The position numbers and the translations under genes were made by a program. Shown piece by piece: positions 15,622 through 24,235 of a stretch of 30,615 nt of DNA; position 1 is the first letter of the stretch; each line of letters begins with the position of its first letter. A model generated the notes under the pieces. It was not told the DNA's origin. It saw nothing but the letters and a program-made list of their open reading frames with translations, and did not search any database. The stretch is from JBHHXG01 sp046756985 (GTDB lineage Bacteria > Pseudomonadota > Zetaproteobacteria > Mariprofundales > Mariprofundaceae), in NCBI GenBank assembly GCA_046756985.1, contig JBHHXG010000015.1, forward strand, positions 1-30,615, read 5' to 3'.

Positions 15622-16782
15622 ATGATACCCTGCAGATACATATCGGTATTGATGGCCATCGCCATGCTGGTGACTGCCATGGCAGTGGAACTGCATGCCA
15701 AACCTGGCCAGGACACTCGTAACAGGCTGGAGCAGATCAAACAGGAACGTGGCAAGCTTGCGCAGGTTCGCCGGCAGCTTGAAAGGCAGCTTGGCAGTCT
15801 GGGACAGGAATTGCACAAACTTGACAGCAGTCTGGTCAAGGCACGGCAGGAACATCATGTGGCTGCGGAAAAAGTACGTCAGACCGATCGGAAGCTGGCT
15901 GTGCTGGAGAAAAAGCGTCTGCAGCAGTTGCAGCAGGTGGCCATGCTCAGGGAACGCATGCTCGATGAAGCAGCCGCTGCCTACCAGCGCAGTGGCAGAA
16001 CTGCTGGCTGGCTGGCTGTGCTGGCCGGTATTTCCATGGATGAGATTCCACATCGCCAGCACATGCTGAACAGCGTGATGGTGTCACAGGCGGAGGATAA
16101 ACATGCCTTTGAGCAAAGTGTGGTGCAACTGACCCTGATTGAGGCTGAAGTTCGGCAGCAAAGACAGGTGCTTGAGTCATTCCGCCTGGAAAAGAAACAG
16201 GCTGAGCAACAGGTTGCAACACGCTTTCAGCAGAAACAGAAGCTGGCCAGACGCGTGCAGCAAGATGTTGATTTAAAGAAAAAACGGGACGCGCAACTGG
16301 CTCGGCAGGAAAAAGCACTGCAAAAGCTGATGGATGGCCTCGGAGAAGACCTGCTGGCCATGGACAGGGCTTCGGGCTGGAAAAGTATTCGCAAACAGAA
16401 AGGCAGGCTTGCCTGGCCATTGCGTGGAAAGATTGTCGCAAGCTTCGGCTCCCGGCCAGCCGCGGATCAGCCCAGATTAAGTGGTGTACGGCTTGCCCCA
16501 CACGGCGGTGCCCGGCAAGTGAAATCCATGGCTCCCGGCCATGTGCGTTATGCTGACTGGTTCGGCGGCTACGGTCTGATGATGATCGTGGATCATGGAG
16601 ATGGCATCATCAGCGTTTATGCCCATAATGACGCCCTGTACAGGCAATTGGGTGATTGGGTCGAGGAGGGTGATGTGCTGGCTGATGCCGGCAGCACGGG
16701 CTGGATCAACGATGTGCGCCTTTATTTTGAGGTACGCGATACGGGTAAGCCAGTAAATCCGGCGCGCTGGTGCCGCAAATAA
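15622..16782 (+). CDS. envC: EnvC-like murein hydrolase activator with a degenerate LytM domain
   Basis: The product is 386 aa, starting MIPCRYISVLMAIAM with a signal peptide ending near LHA|KPG. Residues about 27-260 are rich in Gln, Arg, Lys and Glu and form coiled coils (RGKLAQVRRQLERQLGSL). A LytM/M23-type domain fills about 280-386 (GLMMIVDHGDGIISVYAHND). Its zinc ligands are not conserved: the usual HLHFE is RLYFE, and the first HxGxD motif is replaced by SGVRLAPHG. This is the known EnvC situation, in which the protein does not cut peptidoglycan but activates AmiA/AmiB-type amidases at the septum under FtsEX control. An N-terminal start upstream is possible. ctpA follows after 9 bp. 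Confidence 0.93.
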   Translation: MIPCRYISVLMAIAMLVTAMAVELHAKPGQDTRNRLEQIKQERGKLAQVRRQLERQLGSLGQELHKLDSSLVKARQEHHVAAEKVRQTDRKLAVLEKKRLQQLQQVAMLRERMLDEAAAAYQRSGRTAGWLAVLAGISMDEIPHRQHMLNSVMVSQAEDKHAFEQSVVQLTLIEAEVRQQRQVLESFRLEKKQAEQQVATRFQQKQKLARRVQQDVDLKKKRDAQLARQEKALQKLMDGLGEDLLAMDRASGWKSIRKQKGRLAWPLRGKIVASFGSRPAADQPRLSGVRLAPHGGARQVKSMAPGHVRYADWFGGYGLMMIVDHGDGIISVYAHNDALYRQLGDWVEEGDVLADAGSTGWINDVRLYFEVRDTGKPVNPARWCRK

Positions 16783-16791
16783 TTTTGTGGC

Positions 16792-18201
16792 ATGGTAAAA
16801 AATATTATGCTGAAATTTGTACGGTCATATGTCGATATGGCCTGCAGTGGAGTGAAATTGGAGTTGAGAAAATCGTTGATTGTACGTCACGTTATACTGG
16901 TTGCTGCCATACTGGCCATTACTGCAATGGGTCTGGCGATCGGCAAGCCGGGGGAAATGTTCCAGCAGGCAGCGGCGGCTACCGATTACCGGCAGTTGCA
17001 AAAATTTTCCCGCGTTATGGAAATGATCCGGAGTTCTTATGTCGAGGAAGTGACTGACGAAAAGCTGGTCGATGGCGCACTTGCAGGCATGTTGTCCAAT
17101 CTTGATCCACATTCAGCCTACCTGGACAAAGAGATGTATAGCCAGATGCGGGTTGATACCAGTGGCAAATTTGGTGGTCTGGGCATTGAGATTGTGGCTG
17201 CGGAAGGCGGCATCCGTGTTGTCACTCCGATCGAAGATACGCCTGCGGACCGGGCAGGTATCAAGGCGGGTGATCTGATCATCAAAATCGATGATGAACT
17301 CGCCAAGGACATGACGCTACCCGAAGCAGTCAAAAAGATGCGCGGCAAGCCCGGCACCAGTATTCGACTGACGGTATTTCGCGAGAGCAAAGCGGCAGAG
17401 GGGCCGCTGGAGTTTACCATTGTACGCGCCGTGATTCAGGTGAAGTCTGTCAAAGCCGATCTGCTGGCTCCTGGTTATGCCTATTTGCGCATTACCCAGT
17501 TTCAGGAGAAAACCGAAAATCTGCTAAAAAAGAAAATTTCCGAAATAAAAAAACGTGCCAATGGGGCCCTGCATGGTGCAGTGCTGGATTTGCGTAATAA
17601 TCCGGGGGGCTTGCTTGATCAGGCAGTGGCGGTTTCTGATATGTTCCTCAACAAAGGCGGCATCGTCAGCACAAAATCAAGAACAGGAAAAAATCTTTCA
17701 TTCTCTGCGAACAAAGGAGATGTGCTGCGTGGCCTGTCACTGGTGGTGCTGATCAATCATGGTTCAGCTTCAGCATCTGAAATTGTTGCTGGCGCATTGC
17801 AGGATAACCACCGCGCCGTGCTCATCGGCACACAAAGCTTTGGCAAGGGCTCCGTACAATCGGTGGTTCCGCTCAATGATGGCACAGCATTCAAACTGAC
17901 AACGGCGCTGTATTTTACCCCGAGCGGCCGCTCCATACAGGCGACGGGGATCGCACCAGATATCACCGTAGAACAGATCCAGGTGGCTGCTGCCAACGAG
18001 GATGCGCGTTCAAAACTTCCCTCCATATCCGAACGTGACCTCAAGGGACACCTGCAGAACGGCAACACCAAAAAGGCAAAAAAAGTGGATGAAGGGGAGG
18101 CAAGCAAGGCCATGCAAGAGCGTTTGTCCCGTGATGTGCAACTTCAGCGTGCACTGGATCTGCTTAAGGGCCTGGATGCGTTGCACAGCAAGTCCAGTTA
18201 A
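16792..18201 (+). CDS. ctpA: C-terminal processing peptidase (S41), CtpA type
   Basis: The product is 469 aa from the ATG at 16792. A membrane or signal segment, VRHVILVAAILAITAMGLAIG, spans about residues 32-52. A PDZ domain follows at about 115-200 (GGLGIEIVAAEGGIRVVTPIEDTPADRAG), then the S41 protease domain. The catalytic pair is Ser327 (GSASASEI) and Lys352 (FGKGSVQ), 25 apart as in E. coli Prc. Such proteases trim periplasmic proteins, including peptidoglycan hydrolases, and envC-ctpA is a common pair. The start is uncertain: TTG or GTG codons near 16846-16864 (LRKSLIVRHV) would give a more standard signal segment. It lies 17 bp upstream of the next gene. Confidence 0.93.
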   Translation: MVKNIMLKFVRSYVDMACSGVKLELRKSLIVRHVILVAAILAITAMGLAIGKPGEMFQQAAAATDYRQLQKFSRVMEMIRSSYVEEVTDEKLVDGALAGMLSNLDPHSAYLDKEMYSQMRVDTSGKFGGLGIEIVAAEGGIRVVTPIEDTPADRAGIKAGDLIIKIDDELAKDMTLPEAVKKMRGKPGTSIRLTVFRESKAAEGPLEFTIVRAVIQVKSVKADLLAPGYAYLRITQFQEKTENLLKKKISEIKKRANGALHGAVLDLRNNPGGLLDQAVAVSDMFLNKGGIVSTKSRTGKNLSFSANKGDVLRGLSLVVLINHGSASASEIVAGALQDNHRAVLIGTQSFGKGSVQSVVPLNDGTAFKLTTALYFTPSGRSIQATGIAPDITVEQIQVAAANEDARSKLPSISERDLKGHLQNGNTKKAKKVDEGEASKAMQERLSRDVQLQRALDLLKGLDALHSKSS

Positions 18202-18218
18202 TCCGGAGTAAAAGCCGT

Positions 18219-19178
18219 ATGGCGAAGCGCAGGCGGGCGCCTTATTGGCTCTACGCCGTATTATCGTTATTACTGGTGGTTCTGGCGCTGCTGGCATGGC
18301 TGTCTGCCGAAGATGGCAGCCCTCAAGACAAGCAGACAAAGGCTGGATCGAAGCTGGCCAATGAAAGCTGGCCTGCTGATCAAACGATCCCGGAAATCCC
18401 CCACTATGAGGATTTTCAACAGCTTTCCAGACAGGCGAATCTGGGTTGGGATGTCCCAAGTTATCCTCCGACTGTCAACCCTCCCCGGGCCAGAGGCATT
18501 GCACTGATCATGGATGACATCGGTTATGATATGCATGCCCTGCAGCGGGTGCTGGCGCTGCCCTTCAAGGTAGCGATTTCGGTGCTTCCCGGTGCTCCCG
18601 GAGCCAAAAAGGCAGCGGAAATGGCACATGCAGCTGGCCACATTGTAATGCTGCACCTGCCGATGGAGCCGGCAAATCCGGTCTATCAGCAGCGTATGGA
18701 TGACTCGTTCTTGCGCATAGACATGAATGAAGCACAGGTGCGGGCATTATTCCTACAGGCCCTTGATCGTGTTCCACATGCGGTCGGGGTCAATAATCAC
18801 ATGGGATCGCTGCTCACCAGCTCGGCTGCCCATATGCAATGGGTGATGTCGCTGTGCCGCGAGCAGGGACTGTTTTTTGTAGACTCGCGCACAAGCAGGG
18901 ATTCTGTTGCCGCGGAGCAGGCATTACAATTCGGCCTGACTTGGGGAGAGCGTAAAGTGTTTTTTGATCATCAGAGCGATCCGGAATCTTTGCAACTGTC
19001 ATGGCAGGCCGCGCAGCGGTGCCTGAAGCGGCACAAGAGTTGTATTGTGATTGCCCATCCGTATGCACAGACGCTGGATTTTCTTGAACACCGCATTTCC
19101 GAGCAGGATCAACAATGGATTCAGCCGGTGACAGATATATTGCACAGTAATTCGGCAAGTCTGGAGAATTCGTCATGA
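18219..19178 (+). CDS. Divergent polysaccharide deacetylase, YibQ family
   Basis: The product is 319 aa. The N terminus is MAKRRRAPYWLYAVLSLLLVVLALLAWLS, a membrane anchor, followed by a linker. The NodB-like domain covers about residues 88-300, with ALIMDDIGYD, VMLHLPMEP, VGVNNHMGS, FFVDSRTS and CIVIAHPY. This is the DUF610/YibQ type, found beside envC and ctpA in many proteobacteria, as here. The substrate is unproven; peptidoglycan-linked or exopolysaccharide deacetylation is likely. It overlaps the next gene by 4 bp (ATGA). Confidence 0.9.
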   Translation: MAKRRRAPYWLYAVLSLLLVVLALLAWLSAEDGSPQDKQTKAGSKLANESWPADQTIPEIPHYEDFQQLSRQANLGWDVPSYPPTVNPPRARGIALIMDDIGYDMHALQRVLALPFKVAISVLPGAPGAKKAAEMAHAAGHIVMLHLPMEPANPVYQQRMDDSFLRIDMNEAQVRALFLQALDRVPHAVGVNNHMGSLLTSSAAHMQWVMSLCREQGLFFVDSRTSRDSVAAEQALQFGLTWGERKVFFDHQSDPESLQLSWQAAQRCLKRHKSCIVIAHPYAQTLDFLEHRISEQDQQWIQPVTDILHSNSASLENSS

Positions 19179-19795
19179 TAGCCGCATTACGACGCTATTT
19201 TATCACCGGTCTGGTGGTGCTGGTCCCGATTGTCATCACTATTCTTCTGGTGACCTGGCTGGTGGACCTGTCTGATCGTCTGCTGGCCCTGCTGCCGCTG
19301 CGTTATCAGCCGGATGCCCTTTTCGGTACGCATGTGCCGGGGCTTGGTATTGCGCTGGCATTGTTGGCTGTAATGGGCATTGGCATGCTGGTGACCAACT
19401 TCATTGGCCGGCATGTCTTACGCTGGTTTGATGCATTGCTGGCGCAGGTGCCCCTAGTGCGTTCGGTGTATGGCGCCGTAAAACAGTTGACAGAAGCTGT
19501 TCTCGGCAAGGGCGGAAAGGCCTTTCGCCAGGTTGTGCTGGTTTCTTTCCCGCAGCCAGGGCAATGGACCATTGGTTTTGTGACCGGTCCTGCCACACTG
19601 CCGGTTCCGGGCGCAGATGAAGATGAAAGGGTTTCGGTTTTTGTCCCGACAACGCCGAACCCAACCTCCGGCTGGCTGCTGTTTGTCCGCGCATCCGAAC
19701 TGGTGGTGCTGGATATGACGGTCGAGGAAGGAATGAAGGTGGTGGTCTCCGGCGGCGTGCTGGCGCCAAAAACTGAGCCCGCACCAAAGGCGTAA
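19175..19795 (+). CDS. DUF502 family inner-membrane protein
   Basis: The product is 206 aa. Two membrane segments are visible: RRYFITGLVVLVPIVITILL at about 6-26 and GLGIALALLAVMGIGMLV at about 56-74. The conserved VPLVRSVYGAVKQLTEAV and the later soluble part, VSFPQPGQWTIGFVTG and VFVPTTPNPTSGWLLFV, define DUF502. The function of the family is unknown. It lies in the same transcript as envelope genes and is translationally coupled to the YibQ gene. Confidence 0.9.
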   Translation: MIAALRRYFITGLVVLVPIVITILLVTWLVDLSDRLLALLPLRYQPDALFGTHVPGLGIALALLAVMGIGMLVTNFIGRHVLRWFDALLAQVPLVRSVYGAVKQLTEAVLGKGGKAFRQVVLVSFPQPGQWTIGFVTGPATLPVPGADEDERVSVFVPTTPNPTSGWLLFVRASELVVLDMTVEEGMKVVVSGGVLAPKTEPAPKA

Positions 19796-19817
19796 AGATG
19801 GCGCGAAGGCTTTGCTC

Positions 19818-20906
19818 ATGCAGCCATTCCCTATACGATCCGCATCCATGATGCGACAGCGGGTATATCTTCTTCATTTGTTTATGGCACTCATCTGTCT
19901 GATGTGTGCCCTGCCGGTGCAGGCAAAAGAATCCGATGCGCTGGAAGAAGCGCGTGCACTGATTGATGCAGATCGCAGTCAGGAAGCCGTGCGTATGCTG
20001 GAGCACAGCGTCGAGGTTGATGCAGACGATTACCATGCATGGTTCCTGCTGGGTGTCGCCCACTCGCGGCAAAGGCAATTTCATCAGGCCATTGAGGCAT
20101 TTCACAAAGTCTCCGAATTGCGGCCGGATCTGGCTGAACCTCATAACAATCTGGCGGTCATCTACAATGAACTGGGTGATGTGCGTGCTGCTGTGCGGGA
20201 GCTTGAAGTTTCACTGGAGAAAAAGCCGGATTATGCAACAGCGCAGGAAAACATTGCTGATTTGCATATCAAGCTGGCATTACAATATTATAAAAAAGCG
20301 CTGGAGCAGTCACCGAATGAGTCACTGACAAAGCGCTACCAGCGGCTGCTGCGCGTGCGGGATCCGGGCGCTCCGGCCCCGATCATGGCAACAGAAGAAG
20401 CAAAAACTGTACCGGCTGATACTGCTGCAATCAGTACAGAACAACTTGTGAAAAATCCATCAACTGAGAATGTTGCGGAAGCTGTGGTCAGTTCCAGGCA
20501 ACCCGATATTCAGGAAGCCACTCAAGATGGAATTGAGAGTGAGCAGGCAACGCAGGCAGAGGATATCGAAGCGGCACGTACCGCTGTTGAGGCATGGCGC
20601 ATGGCCTGGAGTGACCGCGATATCGATGGTTATGTTGCTGTCTATGCCGATGATTTTTATCCAAGGAAAAAGTTTGCCTCGCGTGATGACTGGCTGCGTT
20701 ACAAGCGGCGCGTGATTACCGGCAAACAGTTTATCCGGGTAACGCTCGAGCATGTGCAAAGCGAAGTACTGGAGCCGGGCAAACGGGTTCGGATGCGTTT
20801 CCTGCAACACTTTGTGTCAAACAATTACAACAGTGACGACCGCAAAGAGCTTGTAATCGAACGAAAAAACAATAGCTGGAAGATTGTGCGTGAAAGTAGC
20901 TGGTAA
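19818..20906 (+). CDS. Secreted TPR protein with a C-terminal NTF2-like domain
   Basis: The product is 362 aa from ATG 19818, preceded by GAAGG at a good distance; ATG 19848 lacks such a site. A signal peptide ends near VQA|KES. Tetratricopeptide repeats cover about residues 40-170 (AWFLLGVAHSRQRQFHQAIEAFHKVSELRPDLAEPHNNLAVIYNELGD). A low-complexity linker rich in Ala, Thr and Glu follows (about 185-245). The last about 110 residues (VEAWRMAWSDRDIDGYVAVYADDF ... FLQHFVSNNYNSDDRKELVIE) are an NTF2/SnoaL-like domain, close to that of the next gene. It is probably a periplasmic scaffold; partners are unknown. The next gene starts inside its end. Confidence 0.85.
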   Translation: MQPFPIRSASMMRQRVYLLHLFMALICLMCALPVQAKESDALEEARALIDADRSQEAVRMLEHSVEVDADDYHAWFLLGVAHSRQRQFHQAIEAFHKVSELRPDLAEPHNNLAVIYNELGDVRAAVRELEVSLEKKPDYATAQENIADLHIKLALQYYKKALEQSPNESLTKRYQRLLRVRDPGAPAPIMATEEAKTVPADTAAISTEQLVKNPSTENVAEAVVSSRQPDIQEATQDGIESEQATQAEDIEAARTAVEAWRMAWSDRDIDGYVAVYADDFYPRKKFASRDDWLRYKRRVITGKQFIRVTLEHVQSEVLEPGKRVRMRFLQHFVSNNYNSDDRKELVIERKNNSWKIVRESSW

Positions 20907-22179
20907 GAATCCACTGATTACTGCGGCGCTGACGGCCTGGCTTTGTCTGCCATGGCCGGCTCAGGCATTGTCTGATGAGGTGGCGCTGCGGGCATGGACT
21001 GCACTGGAGACCCGGGATAGCACCGTTGTGCGGGCATTGCCGGAAAAGGAACGGGCTATTCTGAAGGCGACGCTGGCATTGCAAACCAACCGGCCGGAGC
21101 AAGCATTGTCGTCGCTTCCCGAGCAATTTAGTGATGATCCGCTGGTTGCATTGTTACAGGCAGAGGCACACCGGCGTAAAGCGCTGCAGGCGGTGGGGCG
21201 TGCAGGCGCCTATGCCCAAGGCTTACAGGCGGAGTCGGAAATGCTGGCCTCCGCCAATTTGTCCGCAGGCCTGAATGAAGCCGATGTCCGCCTGCGTGCC
21301 TTTGTTGACAAGCTGGATGGCATTTATGGCGACCCGCTTGATCTGCTGGCCCTGGGATCGGACGTAAAAAGTGTTTTTCTGGTTGATAAGGCACGCTCAC
21401 GCATGTTTGTGTTTGAGCGCGATCAGGACGGCGTGTTCCAGCGTGTCGCCGATGAGTATGTCGTAACCGGGGCAAAGTCCGGCGATAAAAAAATCGCAGG
21501 CGATGCCCGCACGCCCAATGGCGTATATCGCTTTATCAAGCGCCTTGAAGGAGATGGCCTGCCACCACGCTACGGGCCTGTGGCCTTTCCGATTGATTAC
21601 CCCAATGAACTGGATCAACTGCATCACAAAAACGGCCATGGCATCTGGATGCATGGTTATGCCAATGGTGTCGGGCGCCGCCCTCCGCGCGATACCAGGG
21701 GCTGCTTTGCGTTGCCAAACCCCCGTCTGCTGGCCATGGCAGAGCATATTTATCTTGGCCATAGCTGGGTGCTGGTTGGCGAAGGTTTTGTTTTTAACCG
21801 GGACGAGGAAAAACAGGCGCGGTTACAGTCAGTTTCAGACACCCTCGAATCCTGGCGCTCAGACTGGAGCTCTCTGGATACCGATGCTTATCTTGCGCAC
21901 TATCATCCGAAATTCCGCTCGGGGAAACGGGGTCTTTCCGCATGGAAACGCTACAAACACAGAGTGAACCGAAACAAATCATTTATTGATGTCACTTTTG
22001 CCGATATGACAATCGTCCGCGACCCGAATGCCTGGCCGGAGGGTGAAGTGGTCATCGCTGAATTCGATCAGCACTATCGTTCAAGCAATTATCAGGATAA
22101 AAGCCGCAAGCGGCTTTATCTGGCGCGCGCAAACGATCATGAGCCATGGCGTATCCTGATTGAAGAAGCGGTAAAGTAA
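20890..22179 (+). CDS. L,D-transpeptidase (YkuD) with a C-terminal NTF2-like domain
   Basis: The product is 429 aa. The GTG start at 20890 follows GGAAGA; TTG 20884 would be too close to it. A signal peptide ends near AQA|LSD. An all-helical stretch covers about 30-130. The YkuD domain covers about 155-300, with HGIWMHGYANG (His255) and TRGCFALPN (Cys272), the HG-x(n)-RGC catalytic pair. It should form or exchange cross-links in peptidoglycan or attach proteins to it. Residues about 315-429 are an NTF2-like domain (LESWRSDWSSLDTDAYLAHYHPKF) like that of the upstream protein, as in the Cds6 C-terminal family. It overlaps the downstream gene by one base. Confidence 0.9.
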   Translation: MKVAGKNPLITAALTAWLCLPWPAQALSDEVALRAWTALETRDSTVVRALPEKERAILKATLALQTNRPEQALSSLPEQFSDDPLVALLQAEAHRRKALQAVGRAGAYAQGLQAESEMLASANLSAGLNEADVRLRAFVDKLDGIYGDPLDLLALGSDVKSVFLVDKARSRMFVFERDQDGVFQRVADEYVVTGAKSGDKKIAGDARTPNGVYRFIKRLEGDGLPPRYGPVAFPIDYPNELDQLHHKNGHGIWMHGYANGVGRRPPRDTRGCFALPNPRLLAMAEHIYLGHSWVLVGEGFVFNRDEEKQARLQSVSDTLESWRSDWSSLDTDAYLAHYHPKFRSGKRGLSAWKRYKHRVNRNKSFIDVTFADMTIVRDPNAWPEGEVVIAEFDQHYRSSNYQDKSRKRLYLARANDHEPWRILIEEAVK

Positions 22180-23297
22180 TGGCTAAAAAAGACAAGAAAG
22201 CCACATCTGAAGTCGAGGACCTGTCCGCCCGCCGTATGCAGCAGCTGGCCGGTGAGAACCGTGAGTTGAAGCAATATGTTGCGGAGGTAATGAAGCGGTT
22301 GCGTGAGAATGAGCGCCTGTTCTCGCGCCTGTTTGAGCTTGAATCGCATGTGCTGGCCGCAACCGACCCCGAGGATCTCTGTTTTACCCTGCTCCGGGGC
22401 CTGCGTTCCGGTTTTGAGCTTGATTTCGTCCGCTTCTGGTTCGACCGCTCCAGTTTTATGGGCGGGCGCAAGCTTGACGCACTTTCCGAGCGCGACCTGG
22501 TCTGGGTGGAGGAGGAGGAGATTCAGCGTATGGGTCTGGCAAGCAGCCATATCTGCCTGATGCGCCTGACACCGAAAAAAGGCTTCGACTGGCTGGAGGA
22601 GAGGGATCATCACCTGGGCTCACTGGCTTTGCTCACGCTCGGTGATTTGTCGCAACCGTTTGGCGTGCTGGGAATGGGATCGGTCGATGGTGAACGCTTT
22701 AGTCCGGACCAGAGTTCTGACTTTCTGCAGCATCTGGCTCAGGTGGTAGGCTTAAGTCTCGAAAATGCCGTTGCCAGAGAGCGCCTGGCCCGATTGGCCA
22801 TCACCGATTCGATGACTGGCAGCCATAATCGTCGCTTTCTGCAGCCGCATAGCCATCAGCCGCTATCACAATGGTTCGGCAAGGATGTGCAGGTGGCCTG
22901 CCTGTATCTGGATGTGGATGACTTCAAGGCCATCAACGAGCGACTGGGGGATACGGCAGGCGATGATGTACTGGCTTCTGTTTGCAAAGAGATGCGGCGC
23001 TTTGTCCGCACCCAGGATCCGCTGATACGTATGAGCGGTGACGAGTTTGTATTGCTGCTTCCGGGATGCTCCAGGGGGAAGTCAGAAGAGATTGCCGGCC
23101 GTATCACCAAGGCCTGTGATGGGCTTGAGGTGCAGGATCAGCAGATCAGTGTCAGCGTCGGCCTTGCCATATCATCGGCAGATCAGGACATGGCCGTGAA
23201 GGCGCTGATCGAGCGTGCGGATCAGGCCATGTATGTCGCCAAGGCGCTTGGTGGCGGACGTTTTGAAATCGCTGATGGTGACGAGGATAGCGATTGA
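22179..23297 (+). CDS. DUF484-GGDEF diguanylate cyclase
   Basis: The product is 372 aa. The N-terminal half is the DUF484 (YigA-type, GAF-like) domain: RRMQQLAGENRELKQYV, then LFELESHVLAATDPEDLC and LRSGFELDFVRFWFDRS. A GAF-like sensor region follows to about 205 (LSLENAVARERLARLAITDSMTGSHNRR). The GGDEF domain covers about 206-365 with active motif SGDEF at 286-290 and a product-inhibition I-site RTQD at 277-280, five residues before, so c-di-GMP synthesis with feedback looks intact. There is no signal peptide. In Gammaproteobacteria DUF484 usually stands alone next to xerC; here it is joined to a cyclase. The signal sensed is unknown. Its end overlaps xerC. Confidence 0.92.
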   Translation: MAKKDKKATSEVEDLSARRMQQLAGENRELKQYVAEVMKRLRENERLFSRLFELESHVLAATDPEDLCFTLLRGLRSGFELDFVRFWFDRSSFMGGRKLDALSERDLVWVEEEEIQRMGLASSHICLMRLTPKKGFDWLEERDHHLGSLALLTLGDLSQPFGVLGMGSVDGERFSPDQSSDFLQHLAQVVGLSLENAVARERLARLAITDSMTGSHNRRFLQPHSHQPLSQWFGKDVQVACLYLDVDDFKAINERLGDTAGDDVLASVCKEMRRFVRTQDPLIRMSGDEFVLLLPGCSRGKSEEIAGRITKACDGLEVQDQQISVSVGLAISSADQDMAVKALIERADQAMYVAKALGGGRFEIADGDEDSD

Positions 23298-24180
23298 TCT
23301 TTCGCTGAAAGCGGCGATTGACCGCTTTCTTCGGCAGCTGGCGGATGTACGGCTCGCTTCCGAACATACCATCGACAGCTACAGCCATGATCTGAACCAG
23401 TTTATTGAACATTGCGGCGATATGGCGCTCTCACAGGTTGGCCGCGAGCATGTGCAGGACTGGCTGGTAGCCTCGCATGCCATGGGCCTGGCGCCGGCAA
23501 CGCTGGCGCGCAGGCTTTCCGCCTTGTCCAGTTTTTTTGATGCAGCCGTTGAGACCGGATGGTGCGAGATCAACGTAGCCGCCGGCGTGCGTCCTCCCAA
23601 ACAGCCCAAGCGCCTGCCGCGGAATCTGCCGCCGGAACAGACCAGTCAGCTATTGCATGCCACCGACATGCGAAATGAGGCGCGTGATTTGGCCCTGCTT
23701 GCCGTGATGTATGGCTGCGGCCTGCGTGTATCCGAGGCTGTGGGACTGAATCTGAATGATGTTGACCTGCAGGGGTGTGAACTGCGCGTTCTGGGCAAAG
23801 GGCGCAAAGAACGCATTGTGCCCATGCCGGAGGGTGTTGTGACGCTGCTGCGGCGCTATCTTGATGAGCGGCTGGCGCAGGCCGGTGATGAGCAGGCCGT
23901 GTTCCTGAACCGGCGGGGCGGCAGGCTTACGACCAGAAGCGTGCAGCGCATGCTCAAGAAGCGGGCGTTGGAAACAGGCGCGGATACGTCGGTTACACCA
24001 CATCGGTTGCGCCATTCCTTTGCCACGCACCTCTTGGCCGGTGGTGTGGACCTGCGCGCCATTCAGGAGTTGCTTGGCCATGCGTCACTAAGCACAACCG
24101 AGCGTTATACGCATCTGGATATCACCAAGCTGACTGAGGTGTATGATGAGGCGCATCCGAGGGCGAAACGTAAATCTTAA
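23275..24180 (+). CDS. xerC: Tyrosine recombinase XerC
   Basis: The product is 301 aa. It resolves chromosome dimers at dif with XerD during division. The ATG at 23275 overlaps the DUF484-GGDEF gene by 23 bp. The N-terminal SAM-like domain contains FLRQLADVRLASEHTIDSYSHDL and ALSSFFDA. The catalytic residues are all present: R151 (GLRVSE), K175 (GKGRKE), H243 and R246 (HRLRHSFATH), H269 (LGHASLSTTE) and the nucleophile Y278 (RYTH). The spacing matches E. coli XerC. The DUF484 neighbour argues for XerC rather than XerD or an integrase. It is the last gene of the plus-strand cluster. Confidence 0.95.
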   Translation: MVTRIAIDLSLKAAIDRFLRQLADVRLASEHTIDSYSHDLNQFIEHCGDMALSQVGREHVQDWLVASHAMGLAPATLARRLSALSSFFDAAVETGWCEINVAAGVRPPKQPKRLPRNLPPEQTSQLLHATDMRNEARDLALLAVMYGCGLRVSEAVGLNLNDVDLQGCELRVLGKGRKERIVPMPEGVVTLLRRYLDERLAQAGDEQAVFLNRRGGRLTTRSVQRMLKKRALETGADTSVTPHRLRHSFATHLLAGGVDLRAIQELLGHASLSTTERYTHLDITKLTEVYDEAHPRAKRKS

Positions 24181-24187
24181 TGACAGA

Positions 24188-24225
24188 GTTCTAATCCTCT
24201 ATGGCACGCCCTAGGAGATTAGAAC
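24188..24225. terminator. Hairpin between convergent xerC and NUDIX genes; dispersed repeat copy 1
   Basis: GTTCTAATC at 24188-24196 and GATTAGAAC at 24217-24225 form a perfect 9-bp stem, extended by CTC/GAG-like pairing, around TATGGCACGCCC. It sits in the 55 bp between two genes that face each other, so it may act as a two-way terminator, though no strong T-run follows. The same sequence, diverged, recurs at 30498-30537. Confidence 0.6.
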
Positions 24226-24235
24226 CATCTCATTC

